From contig JAKSUP010000028.1 of assembly GCA_024408905.1 (NCBI GenBank), positions 1-10,183 on the forward strand: a DNA stretch of 10,183 nucleotides, read 5' to 3'. Below are positions 1-6,566 of this stretch, piece after piece. Position numbers and translations under genes: made by a program. Origin of the DNA: a bacterium (GTDB lineage: Bacteria; Cyanobacteriota; Vampirovibrionia; Gastranaerophilales; Gastranaerophilaceae). A model generated the notes under the pieces. That model made no database searches. It worked only from the letters and a program-made list of their open reading frames with translations, and was not told the DNA's origin. Each line of letters starts with the position of its first letter. Position 1 is the stretch's first letter.

Positions 1-1
1 A

Positions 2-787
2 AAAATTAGAAATATAATTGGAAAAGCGTCAATTGGTCAATATATATTATGGAAAACCAATGATGATTATTCTGTTCAACCTACTACCAGAAGTTATCGA
101 CCGAAATATGAAAGTTTCCCAAAACACACAAGAAATATAAACGGTATTGAATATGAATATAGAGGAATTAGTATAGACGACATGCCGGATGTCCTTACTG
201 AAAAACATCAGGGTTATGTTCCCGGGACAAAAAAAGAAGATATTGTCGTTCAAATACATGGAGCACCTTCACGTAAGATTGAAAATATTATAACAAATTA
301 TAATAATCCTAATTATAGTATGGTACTTTCAACATCAATTAGAAAATTAACCGACGCAAGAAACGGCTACGGCCATACTTATGCAATATTCTCAACTTCA
401 AGACAAAATAGAGTTAAAGGTGGTAATTTATATCATAAAATTAATGGTTTTGGTTCCGGCATCTATACACCGGGATTTGAAGGGATTAAACCAATTAAAG
501 GCATCCCGGAAGCCGTTACAGATTATTTAGGAAAACTTGAGTTTTATGAACGAATTACTGATACTGAAATTGAAGGTATCAAATATAGCAAAGAATATCT
601 CCAAGAGGTTTATCAAAAAATGATACACGAAATAACCTCAGTGTCTATTAATGAAGTTGGAGCAGAAGACCCATTGGTAATAGCTTTAATTCAAGACAAT
701 GCTAAAACTTTTGATGATGTCCCTGATGATGTCATAATTTTGGCAAGTAAATATAAATTACCTCTCTATATCGAGCATAAACCATAA
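2..787 (+). CDS. 5'-truncated protein, possible R-S-E ADP-ribosyltransferase domain
   Basis: The frame is open from the window edge to TAA at 785-787, giving 261 residues. ATG 182 is internal, because 60 sense codons precede it without a stop, so the true start lies outside the window. Numbering from base 2, the segment Y53-R54-G55, S57, P62-D63, G71, P74-G75 follows the spacing style of the NAD-binding arginine region of cholera/LT/pertussis A subunits (YR-x-D-S-R-P-P-D...G...P-x-G). A second block at 107-127 holds L-S-T-S (109-112) and then G-Y-G-H-T-Y, like the F/Y-V-S-T-S strand and the G-H-x-I-Y region of those toxins. A third block at 175-190 resembles the glutamate region (Y...ER-I-x3-x-I). 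At the usual catalytic Glu position, 7 residues before I185, there is K178; E180 and E183 are nearby. Activity is therefore uncertain. This is motif matching by eye; the coding call is sound, the function is a hypothesis. No membrane segment is seen. Confidence 0.8.
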   Translation, partial: KIRNIIGKASIGQYILWKTNDDYSVQPTTRSYRPKYESFPKHTRNINGIEYEYRGISIDDMPDVLTEKHQGYVPGTKKEDIVVQIHGAPSRKIENIITNYNNPNYSMVLSTSIRKLTDARNGYGHTYAIFSTSRQNRVKGGNLYHKINGFGSGIYTPGFEGIKPIKGIPEAVTDYLGKLEFYERITDTEIEGIKYSKEYLQEVYQKMIHEITSVSINEVGAEDPLVIALIQDNAKTFDDVPDDVIILASKYKLPLYIEHKP

Positions 788-795
788 TTATCTTA

Positions 796-823
796 AAAAA
801 CAGATTTCTTGAAAATTGTTTTT
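796..823 (+). terminator. weak AT-rich hairpin, possible terminator
   Basis: The arm AAAAACA (796-802) pairs with TGTTTTT (817-823). A G-T wobble, one A-A mismatch and a TTT/AAA inner stem close over a CTTG loop. It begins 9 bases after the stop codon at 787, and its 3' arm is U-rich in RNA. The stem is poor in GC, so termination strength is doubtful, but position and shape fit a transcript end for the first gene. Confidence 0.4.
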
Positions 824-892
824 CTATATAAAGTTTTTTAACTTTTCTTTACAAAGGACTTTATTTTTAGCAATTTTTTATTAAAAAAATAC

Positions 893-926
893 TTAATAAT
901 ACTATAGTGTTAAAGTGTATTATTAA
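893..926. promoter_or_regulatory. perfect 10-bp inverted repeat abutting a start codon
   Basis: TTAATAATAC (893-902) and GTATTATTAA (917-926) are exact reverse complements separated by 14 bases; the right arm ends one base before ATG 927. The spacer contains TATAGT (903-908), a possible -10 element. No Shine-Dalgarno sequence is visible before the ATG. The element could be an operator for a dimeric regulator flanking the -10, or an RNA hairpin at the translation start; the sequence alone does not decide. Confidence 0.55.
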
Positions 927-1682
927 ATGACGTATTTTTACAATTTTCCCCTAAATCTGAATATTCCCAAAGTAACGTTTAAAAGCAGTTACGGCACATC
1001 GAATATAACGTCGCCGGTTTTAAACCCTTGGCAAGATAAATTCGTCACAAATCCGATATATGAAAATTTTGGAACTCTTGACGAAATACAAGCTTGTGCC
1101 GAAAAAAATCCAAGGATAAAAGAACTGTTATCTGAATACAATTTGCCGGTTAAAATTAATGAAAAAGAGTTACAAAATCTGCAAAACGGACATTTAACAG
1201 AAACCCGTGTAACTGCAGCTAAAATGTATTCTGCACTTTCTGCTGATTTAAAAAATCAAGTAAATCTGGTTAACCTTCAAAATGCAGCCATGCTGCACGA
1301 TTATGGGAAAATATTGATTCCTGATAAAATTCTAAATAAACAAGGCGAACTGACCGAAAACGAAAGAGAAATTATTGAACTACATCCCGAGTTAAGTTAT
1401 GAACTATTAAAAAACAAAGGAATAAATCAAGAAACTCTTGATTTAATAAAATATCATCATCAAAACCCTCAAGGGAACGGATATCCTGCTATTGATAATA
1501 ATTTTCAATATGGATTGAGCGCACAAATTATCACAACGGCAGACAAGTATTCGGCACTTACGGAAGAACGAAGTTATAAGCCGGCTTTACCTAAAGACAA
1601 AGCTCTTGAAATTATGCATAAAGATGTTGAGCAAAATCTTATCTCTCAAGAAGTTTATGATGCTTTAGCCCAAAGCGTTTAA
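927..1682 (+). CDS. compact HD-GYP-type metal-dependent phosphohydrolase
   Basis: This 251-residue protein has an HD-GYP-like domain at about 85-235: H89 in H-L-T-E-T-R-V, the H124-D125-x-G-K motif, H153, H177-H178, G185-Y186-P187 in the N-G-Y-P segment, and D206 in A-D-K-Y. The metal ligands of the family are therefore all present. HD-GYP proteins are known to hydrolyse cyclic di-GMP or related cyclic dinucleotides at a two- or three-iron centre; the substrate here is inferred only. The N-terminal 80 residues have no recognised domain and carry V-T-F-K-S at 16-20, a motif shared in style with the gene at 3255. No receiver domain or membrane segment is seen, so the protein looks cytoplasmic unless the N-terminal motif is a sorting tag. 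TAA at 924-926 is in frame just before ATG 927 and fixes the earliest ATG start. There is no visible ribosome binding site, and an inverted repeat covers that region. Its stop overlaps the stop of the opposing gene. Confidence 0.88.
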   Translation: MTYFYNFPLNLNIPKVTFKSSYGTSNITSPVLNPWQDKFVTNPIYENFGTLDEIQACAEKNPRIKELLSEYNLPVKINEKELQNLQNGHLTETRVTAAKMYSALSADLKNQVNLVNLQNAAMLHDYGKILIPDKILNKQGELTENEREIIELHPELSYELLKNKGINQETLDLIKYHHQNPQGNGYPAIDNNFQYGLSAQIITTADKYSALTEERSYKPALPKDKALEIMHKDVEQNLISQEVYDALAQSV

Positions 1683-3049
1683 TTCGCTTTGATTACTTCG
1701 AATAAAGCATTGACAACATCCGGATCCCATTTAATTCCGGCTTCTTCTTTTACGATTTGAAGTGCTTCTTCTATTGACATTGCATCACGGTATGAACGGT
1801 CTGAAGTCATCGCAGTATAAGCATCTGCAACAGCAATAATTCTTGAACCAAACGGAATAGAATTGCCTTTCAAGCCTTCAGGTTCGCCACAACCGTCCCA
1901 GCGTTCTTTGTGATAATGAATATACGGAATAACTTCTGATAAGAAGTTGATATTCATAAGTAAATTTACACCGACATTAGGGTGGTTTTGTAATTTATCC
2001 CATTCTTCTTTTGATAGTTTACCTTTATTTGTAAACAAGGACTCAGGAAGCGTAATCTTTCCGATATTTTGCAAAAGACCAGCATAATATACCAAGTCAA
2101 TTGTTTTTTCGTTTAAACCTAATTGTTTACATAATTTCTTAGAAAGCTCTGCTGTATTTTGTGAATGAGAAACTTTATATTGACCTTTTTCGTCAACTGC
2201 TTTTGCCAATTTTTCAACAAATGCTTGTTGGTGTGTTCCCAAATCCCCTATTAAAGCCGTTAATTCGGCACGCAGTTGTTGCAATTCTTCAGGAGAAACT
2301 TCTTCTGACATAATTTCTTCTACATGCTCAACAGCTTTTTGAAGGTGCATTGATGTACCAAAAAGTCTTGCAATTGTTTCTAACAAGTTCATATATGCAC
2401 GTTTAATAGTTTTTTCTTTATAATTTTCTATAACAATCACACCTACAACATAGGCATTATTGTGCATAGGAACTACAGCCATTGATTTTACATCAAATTC
2501 TTTAAGTTCATATATCGGCGTAAAATTATCTACGGCTGAAATATCTTTAATTTGTATTTTTTCAAGTTCGTTGAACGCTTGTACTACAACGGATTTGTCT
2601 TCTTTTGTATAACCGAGTTTTTTAGCATACATATCTTCATCAAAATCTATTGATGAACCTACCAAACCTAAAAGTTTATCATCAAAATTTAAACCTTTTG
2701 TAAATTCATTTGTTAAGTAAATATGACATGCATCAACATCCAAAATTTGAGTCAGAGTTTTTGCTATAGAATTATAAACAACATATTCATCTTTAGAATC
2801 AAAACCTAAAACACAAAGAGTATTGTCCAAAGAATATATAGATACCAGTTCTTTCAACTGAGATTTAAGTTTTTCAGTCTTATTTTTTGCACTTTTACTG
2901 ATTTTTTTTGCTAAATCTTCTGATATAAGAAACTCTGAAATAAAATCACCCATATTAAGAGCAAAAATTTCTTCTAAAGGATCATTCTCCATTATATCCA
3001 AAGTTCTTGAAAAGAGTGATGCTCCGAGTTCTTCTTCTTTGTCTGCCAT
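1679..3049 (-). CDS. GAF plus degenerate HD-GYP domain protein (likely pseudoenzyme)
   Basis: This is a 456-residue soluble protein. Residues about 1-75 are helical and charged. A GAF-like sensor domain spans about 80-235, with D-A-C-H-I-Y and S-M-A-V-V-P...V-G-V-I-V-I-E-N strands. A coiled-coil-like linker spans 236-285, and an HD-GYP-like domain spans 286-456. H295 (S-H-S-Q-N-T), K331, H356 and D409 (V-A-D-A-Y) are kept. The HD dyad is Q327-N328 in L-L-Q-N-I-G-K, the paired histidines read H380-K381, and GYP reads G388-E389-P390. Three metal ligands are thus lost, so hydrolysis is unlikely and a binding, sensing or scaffold role is inferred. ATG at 3049 follows AGGAAGG at 7-nt spacing. The gene converges on the compact HD-GYP gene and its stop overlaps that gene's stop in TTAA at 1679-1682. 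The opposite side is a divergent intergenic region. The ligand of the GAF domain cannot be told from sequence. Confidence 0.92.
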   Translation of the reverse strand: MADKEEELGASLFSRTLDIMENDPLEEIFALNMGDFISEFLISEDLAKKISKSAKNKTEKLKSQLKELVSIYSLDNTLCVLGFDSKDEYVVYNSIAKTLTQILDVDACHIYLTNEFTKGLNFDDKLLGLVGSSIDFDEDMYAKKLGYTKEDKSVVVQAFNELEKIQIKDISAVDNFTPIYELKEFDVKSMAVVPMHNNAYVVGVIVIENYKEKTIKRAYMNLLETIARLFGTSMHLQKAVEHVEEIMSEEVSPEELQQLRAELTALIGDLGTHQQAFVEKLAKAVDEKGQYKVSHSQNTAELSKKLCKQLGLNEKTIDLVYYAGLLQNIGKITLPESLFTNKGKLSKEEWDKLQNHPNVGVNLLMNINFLSEVIPYIHYHKERWDGCGEPEGLKGNSIPFGSRIIAVADAYTAMTSDRSYRDAMSIEEALQIVKEEAGIKWDPDVVNALFEVIKAN

Positions 3050-3254
3050 TATATTACCTTCCTAAAATAATCTTCTCTTAATCTATATAACGGCACAATT
3101 TTCAAAAACTTTAATGATTTTTTCAAATTTTATACTAAAGTTATAGGTTTTTTATACTTTACTAGTAAAATCAAGGTTTTTCAGGGTTAATATTTCTTAA
3201 AAATTAAAACAAATATATACAAAAAATTTTTTTTCAGGGTTTTAATATGATGAT
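3050..3254. promoter_or_regulatory. divergent intergenic region with 12-bp direct repeat
   Basis: This 205-bp AT-rich spacer separates the divergent genes at 3049 and 3255 and must hold promoters for both. TATACT occurs at 3131-3136 and 3153-3158 on the + strand, but no convincing -35 partner was found; no clear -10/-35 pair was found for the - strand either. TTTTTCAGGGTT occurs twice, at 3177-3188 and 3230-3241. Each copy is followed by AATAT, directly in copy 1 and after two extra T in copy 2. The copies start 53 bp apart, about five helical turns. Confidence 0.5.
3057..3063 (-). promoter_or_regulatory. strong Shine-Dalgarno for the GAF/HD-GYP gene
   Basis: On the minus strand AGGAAGG lies 7 bases before the ATG at 3049-3047. 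It is the best ribosome binding site in the window and supports that start codon. Confidence 0.8.
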
Positions 3255-3258
3255 ATGA
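3247..3258 (+). other. possible three-codon leader ORF coupled to the next start
   Basis: AGGG at 3236-3239 sits 7 bases before ATG 3247 but 15 bases before ATG 3255. ATG 3247 opens a frame reading M-M-I and then TGA at 3256-3258, which overlaps ATG 3255-3257 as ATGA. The main gene cannot start earlier because TAA at 3243-3245 is in its frame. The arrangement would fit translational coupling through a minicistron, though chance is possible for so short an ORF. Confidence 0.3.
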
Positions 3259-4091
3259 ATATTCAAAGAGTAGATAATATAAACTTTCAAGCCGGTATGA
3301 CAGCACAAATGCGTCAGGAAATTGGACACTGCGATATAAATAAGATTTCTAAAGAATTTGAAAGACATAATGTTCAAGCTGATTTTAAAAATAACAAAGT
3401 CGTTGCGTGGTGTTCTTTAAAATGCATGCAAATAATAGAGGCTTTTAATAATAAGTATGGTTTAAATTTAGCCTTGCCTAACGGAATTTTTTTGGAAGAT
3501 TTTAATAAACTTGACACCGGTTCAGATGCAAAAAGTACACATGGAAGTCATATTACGGAACTTTATACAGATCAAATAAAAAATAGTGATGAAGTTACTA
3601 TCGAAAGAAAAATTTTCTTTAACGAGCATCCGGAACAGAATTCTTTTTGGGATGATATTGATACTTTTTCTGATTATTTATATCATCTAAGGTTTATGCC
3701 AAATGATTCATTTTTATGTATCTTTTTGCACGAATTTTCTCATTCAATACATATGAATCATTTAATAGAAAAATTTGGTAAACAAGAAGCTGTAGAACGG
3801 CATTTGAAAAGTATTTCATCAAAAGCATCCGACAAATTTCTTGGCAAAACTTGTACAATCTTGCCTCAAGTTATAGGAGATTATAGTACAAGAAATTCTG
3901 CTGAAGCTGTTGCTTGTGATTTATCCGACAAGTTTATTAAAAACATAAATCCTGAAACTTTTGCCCCTGAAAATAATTTTATGGCACTGGAACCCTACAG
4001 AGAACTCGTATTTAAAGATAAACTTACAAATATTTTTACAGCAAGCCCTTACGAAAAAGCTATAAGAAAATGTTGGGATGGAAAAATTTAG
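3255..4091 (+). CDS. putative zinc metalloprotease (HExxH, gluzincin-like)
   Basis: This 278-residue protein has H159-E160-F161-S162-H163 in F-L-H-E-F-S-H-S-I-H, a classic zinc-binding HExxH helix. About 45 residues later comes G-D-Y-S-T-R-N-S-A-E-A-V-A-C-D (208-222), where E217 is a good candidate third zinc ligand; many zincins have a similar S-x-Y-A-x2-N-x2-E-x2-A segment. A peptidase fold is therefore likely, but the substrate is unknown and I do not recognise a named family. The N-terminus has no hydrophobic signal peptide. It carries I-N-F-Q-A at 9-13, like V-T-F-K-S in the HD-GYP protein at 927. Eight cysteines occur across the chain. In-frame TAA at 3243 limits the start to ATG 3255, which has no well-spaced ribosome binding site of its own. 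The gene ends only 6 bases before the -35 element of the downstream operon, so it is probably a separate transcript. It could be a housekeeping peptidase or a secreted effector. Confidence 0.82.
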   Translation: MNIQRVDNINFQAGMTAQMRQEIGHCDINKISKEFERHNVQADFKNNKVVAWCSLKCMQIIEAFNNKYGLNLALPNGIFLEDFNKLDTGSDAKSTHGSHITELYTDQIKNSDEVTIERKIFFNEHPEQNSFWDDIDTFSDYLYHLRFMPNDSFLCIFLHEFSHSIHMNHLIEKFGKQEAVERHLKSISSKASDKFLGKTCTILPQVIGDYSTRNSAEAVACDLSDKFIKNINPETFAPENNFMALEPYRELVFKDKLTNIFTASPYEKAIRKCWDGKI

Positions 4092-4097
4092 CAGTTA

Positions 4098-4126
4098 TTG
4101 ACTGTTGCTTTACCTTTCAATAAAAT
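4098..4126 (+). promoter_or_regulatory. sigma-70-type promoter of the regulator-kinase-lipA operon
   Basis: TTGACT (4098-4103) and TAAAAT (4121-4126) are separated by exactly 17 bases, each one mismatch from consensus. Transcription would start near 4133, leaving a 5' leader of about 20 bases with GAGGG at 4143-4147, 6 bases before ATG 4154. A small inverted repeat, CAGT at 4092-4095 and ACTG at 4101-4104, overlaps the -35 and could be an operator, though it is short. Confidence 0.75.
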
Positions 4127-4153
4127 ATAAATATAGACTATCGAGGGATTACT

Positions 4154-4861
4154 ATGGGCGAAAAGAAAAGAATTTTAATCGTTGATGATGATACAGAAAT
4201 TCGTGATTTATTGGAATTTGACATAGCATCTAGTGGGTATTTTGTTGACACTGCAAAAGACGGCATGGACGGATTAAACAAAGCTCTTAATAACAAATAC
4301 GATTTAATTCTTTTGGATGTTATGATGCCGAAAATGAATGGCTTTGATGTCTGCAAAAATATTCGCCAAGCGAAAATCAATGTCCCTATACTTATGCTAA
4401 CTGCAAAAGGTACTATTGGAGATAAAACTTCCGGTTTTGACAGTGGCGCAGATGATTATTTGGTAAAACCTTTTGATATCCAAGAAGTTCTGTTGAGAAT
4501 AAGAGTATTATTAAGACGAAATCAACCACAAGTCGAGGCATATAATTCATCCGAAATCCTTGATGTAGGAGAAATTGAAATTTTGCCGGATACTTTAGAG
4601 GCTATTATTTTAAACAAAAAAGTAAAACTTACTCCAACAGAATTTGAAATTTTATATTGTTTAATCCAGCATTTCAATAAAGCCGTAACTTTAGCAACAC
4701 TTTTAGAAGAAGTTTGGGGATATGACAGAGATGAAGATGTAAGAATGTTAAGGGTCCATGTTGGTGGTTTGAGAAATAAAATTGAACCCGACCCTAAAAA
4801 TCCAAAATACTTACACACCGTAACTAATGTCGGATACAAGCTTACACCGTTTGGAGAATAA
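4154..4861 (+). CDS. OmpR/PhoB-family response regulator
   Basis: This 235-residue DNA-binding regulator has a receiver domain at 1-120: acidic pocket D11-D12, phospho-acceptor D55 in L-L-D-V-M-M-P, T83 and K105 in V-K-P-F. The receiver is followed by a winged-helix domain at about 135-235 with L-T-P-T-E-F-E-I-L, V-W-G-Y-D and the R-V-H-V-G-G-L-R-N-K-I recognition helix. Length and order match the family, and all residues for phosphotransfer are present. GAGGG lies 6 bases before ATG 4154. The stop at 4859-4861 is one base before the start of the kinase gene, so the pair is translated from one message and is almost certainly a cognate two-component system. The target genes are unknown; control of its own promoter just upstream is a common arrangement but is not shown here. 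I give no symbol because this family has many paralogues. Confidence 0.96.
   Translation: MGEKKRILIVDDDTEIRDLLEFDIASSGYFVDTAKDGMDGLNKALNNKYDLILLDVMMPKMNGFDVCKNIRQAKINVPILMLTAKGTIGDKTSGFDSGADDYLVKPFDIQEVLLRIRVLLRRNQPQVEAYNSSEILDVGEIEILPDTLEAIILNKKVKLTPTEFEILYCLIQHFNKAVTLATLLEEVWGYDRDEDVRMLRVHVGGLRNKIEPDPKNPKYLHTVTNVGYKLTPFGE
4853..4856 (+). promoter_or_regulatory. ribosome binding site deciding the kinase start
   Basis: GGAG inside the last codons of the regulator lies 6 bases before ATG 4863. It favours this start over the in-frame ATG at 4827, which lies inside the regulator gene and would add 12 residues with no matching ribosome site. Confidence 0.7.
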
Positions 4862-4862
4862 A

Positions 4863-6554
4863 ATGACTAAATTTTTCAGCAAAAGACGTTTAAAAATTGC
4901 AGAACAAATAATTCTCGTAAGTTTTTTTGCTGTTTTTATCCCAATGGTTATAAGTGGGCTTATTATTAATAATGTTAACCAACATTCCAACAGAGAACAG
5001 CTTAAAGATGCTGCTGTCATGATTGCAAATATTGTTTCTGAGGAACTTGATGTTTTTCAAAGCTCAATCAATAACGAATTATCTCAAATAGAATCAACGC
5101 TTGTATATTATAATTCTCCTCAGAAAGAAAATGACTATTTAGATACAATTATGACAAAATTTTCTTTTTACAAAGAATTGTCTATCGTTCCTGAATACGG
5201 GTTATCAAAATTCAAAAAATACAATTTAGATAATGATTCAATTGTTTATAAAAAACAATTAAAAGACGGAAGATATTTGGTTGCCGTTCTTGATGTAAAA
5301 AATTTGAGAAAAAATGTTTTTAGAACAATTAGTAATGATAAACGTCAAGTATATGTTATAAGAAATTCTGATAAACAACTGGTTGGTGCAGTTAATTATG
5401 AAGAAAATGTATTTAAACAAAGTCTTGCACAATTACCACAAGACCCTAAAATAGATACGACAACAGTTTTTGGTAAAATAAAGAACCAGCCTCTCGTATA
5501 TAAATATAAAACTAATCCGGACGTCACAATTATCGTTAATACGACAGAAGCAATAACAAAAAATACTATCGACTATAACAGAAATAAAATTATTCTTTCA
5601 ATTCTTATTTCAACCCTCGCAGTTTATTTTTTTGTAGGACTTTATACGTCCTATTTATACACAAACATTCGACAATTGTTTAAAGCGATAATAGCTATTT
5701 CAAAAGGTAATTATGAACGCAGAATAAGGCTTCTGACAAACGTATTTACTCCTTTTGAAATTGTGTTTTTAGGTACGGAATTTAACCGTATGGTTAGCCA
5801 AATCCATAAATCTCATATCCAATTAAAGAAGAAAAACAAAGAACTTAAAGAAATGGACGAATTTCGTTCAAATATGATAGATACGGTAAGTCATGAATTC
5901 AGAACTCCTCTCACAAGTATTCAAGGTTACACATCAAGACTTTTAAGACAGGATATAGAAATCGACGAAGAAACAAAACAAAAATCTTTAAAAACCATTA
6001 AAAGGCAAGCAGAAAGATTAAAAAGAATGATAGAAGATATTCTCGTTATTCCTGATATAGAAGGTGCGCATATTAATTTTGATATCAAACCCGTTGAAAT
6101 AAGTTCTGTTATAGAAAATTCCGTAACTCTTGTTAAGAATGATTCAGGAAAAGAAATCGTTAATAATATCCAATCTTGTGATGCAGTAATTTTAGCTGAC
6201 AATGACAGAATTGAACAAGTTTTTGTAAACTTAATAGAAAATGCTATCAAATATTCAAAAGAAAATTCTCCAATCACTTTGGACTATGAAGTTTTGGAAA
6301 ACCAACTTGTAGTAAGCGTTAAAAATGATTATGACGTAATACCAAGAGAAAAATTGAAAACTTTATTTGAAAAATTTACAAGAATAGATGATTCAACAAC
6401 AAGAACAACACGAGGAACGGGATTGGGATTATATATAGTTAAAGGTTTAGTTGAAGCAATGGGTGGAGAAATAAGACTTTATTCAAACAAAGAATGTGGC
6501 TTTTGTGTAAAAGTATATATGCCTTTAACCGTTAAAGATGAAGCTTATATCTAG
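4863..6554 (+). CDS. membrane sensor histidine kinase with atypical G1 box
   Basis: From ATG 4863 the protein has 563 residues. Membrane segment 1 is about 14-36 and segment 2 about 242-265; they enclose some 200 extracytoplasmic residues that look like a CACHE/PAS-type sensor (L-K-D-G-R-Y-L-V-A-V-L-D). A HAMP-like linker follows at about 266-320. The dimerisation helix carries H344 in V-S-H-E-F-R-T-P-L, the phosphorylated histidine. The ATPase domain has an N box (N456, N460), an F box (F-E-K-F, 502-505) and a G2 box (G-T-G-L-G-L, 518-523). The G1 box, normally D-x-G-x-G, reads N488-D-Y490-D-V492 and has lost the Asp and both Gly. Related N-box and G2 features argue for an active or recently active kinase, so nucleotide affinity may be altered rather than lost. 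It would phosphorylate the regulator encoded one base upstream. The stop is 12 bases before lipA. The sensed signal is unknown. Confidence 0.94.
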   Translation: MTKFFSKRRLKIAEQIILVSFFAVFIPMVISGLIINNVNQHSNREQLKDAAVMIANIVSEELDVFQSSINNELSQIESTLVYYNSPQKENDYLDTIMTKFSFYKELSIVPEYGLSKFKKYNLDNDSIVYKKQLKDGRYLVAVLDVKNLRKNVFRTISNDKRQVYVIRNSDKQLVGAVNYEENVFKQSLAQLPQDPKIDTTTVFGKIKNQPLVYKYKTNPDVTIIVNTTEAITKNTIDYNRNKIILSILISTLAVYFFVGLYTSYLYTNIRQLFKAIIAISKGNYERRIRLLTNVFTPFEIVFLGTEFNRMVSQIHKSHIQLKKKNKELKEMDEFRSNMIDTVSHEFRTPLTSIQGYTSRLLRQDIEIDEETKQKSLKTIKRQAERLKRMIEDILVIPDIEGAHINFDIKPVEISSVIENSVTLVKNDSGKEIVNNIQSCDAVILADNDRIEQVFVNLIENAIKYSKENSPITLDYEVLENQLVVSVKNDYDVIPREKLKTLFEKFTRIDDSTTRTTRGTGLGLYIVKGLVEAMGGEIRLYSNKECGFCVKVYMPLTVKDEAYI

Positions 6555-6555
6555 T

Positions 6556-6560
6556 GGTGA
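6556..6560 (+). promoter_or_regulatory. ribosome binding site of lipA
   Basis: GGTGA lies 6 bases before ATG 6567, just after the kinase stop at 6552-6554. No separate promoter is evident in the 12-base gap, so lipA is probably co-transcribed with the two-component genes. Confidence 0.55.
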
Positions 6561-6566
6561 AAAGTT

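Noticed and set aside
182..184. ATG 182 as the true start of the first gene
   Set aside because: The frame is open for 60 codons upstream, and the Y-R-G motif residues lie before this ATG, so it is internal.
47..259. 70-codon frame on the - strand at the left edge
   Set aside because: It is antisense to the longer open + frame, has low-complexity hydrophobic content and no supporting motif.
4827..4862. Earlier in-frame ATG for the histidine kinase inside the regulator gene
   Set aside because: It overlaps the regulator's conserved C-terminus and lacks a ribosome site, whereas ATG 4863 has GGAG at 6-base spacing and follows the regulator stop by one base.
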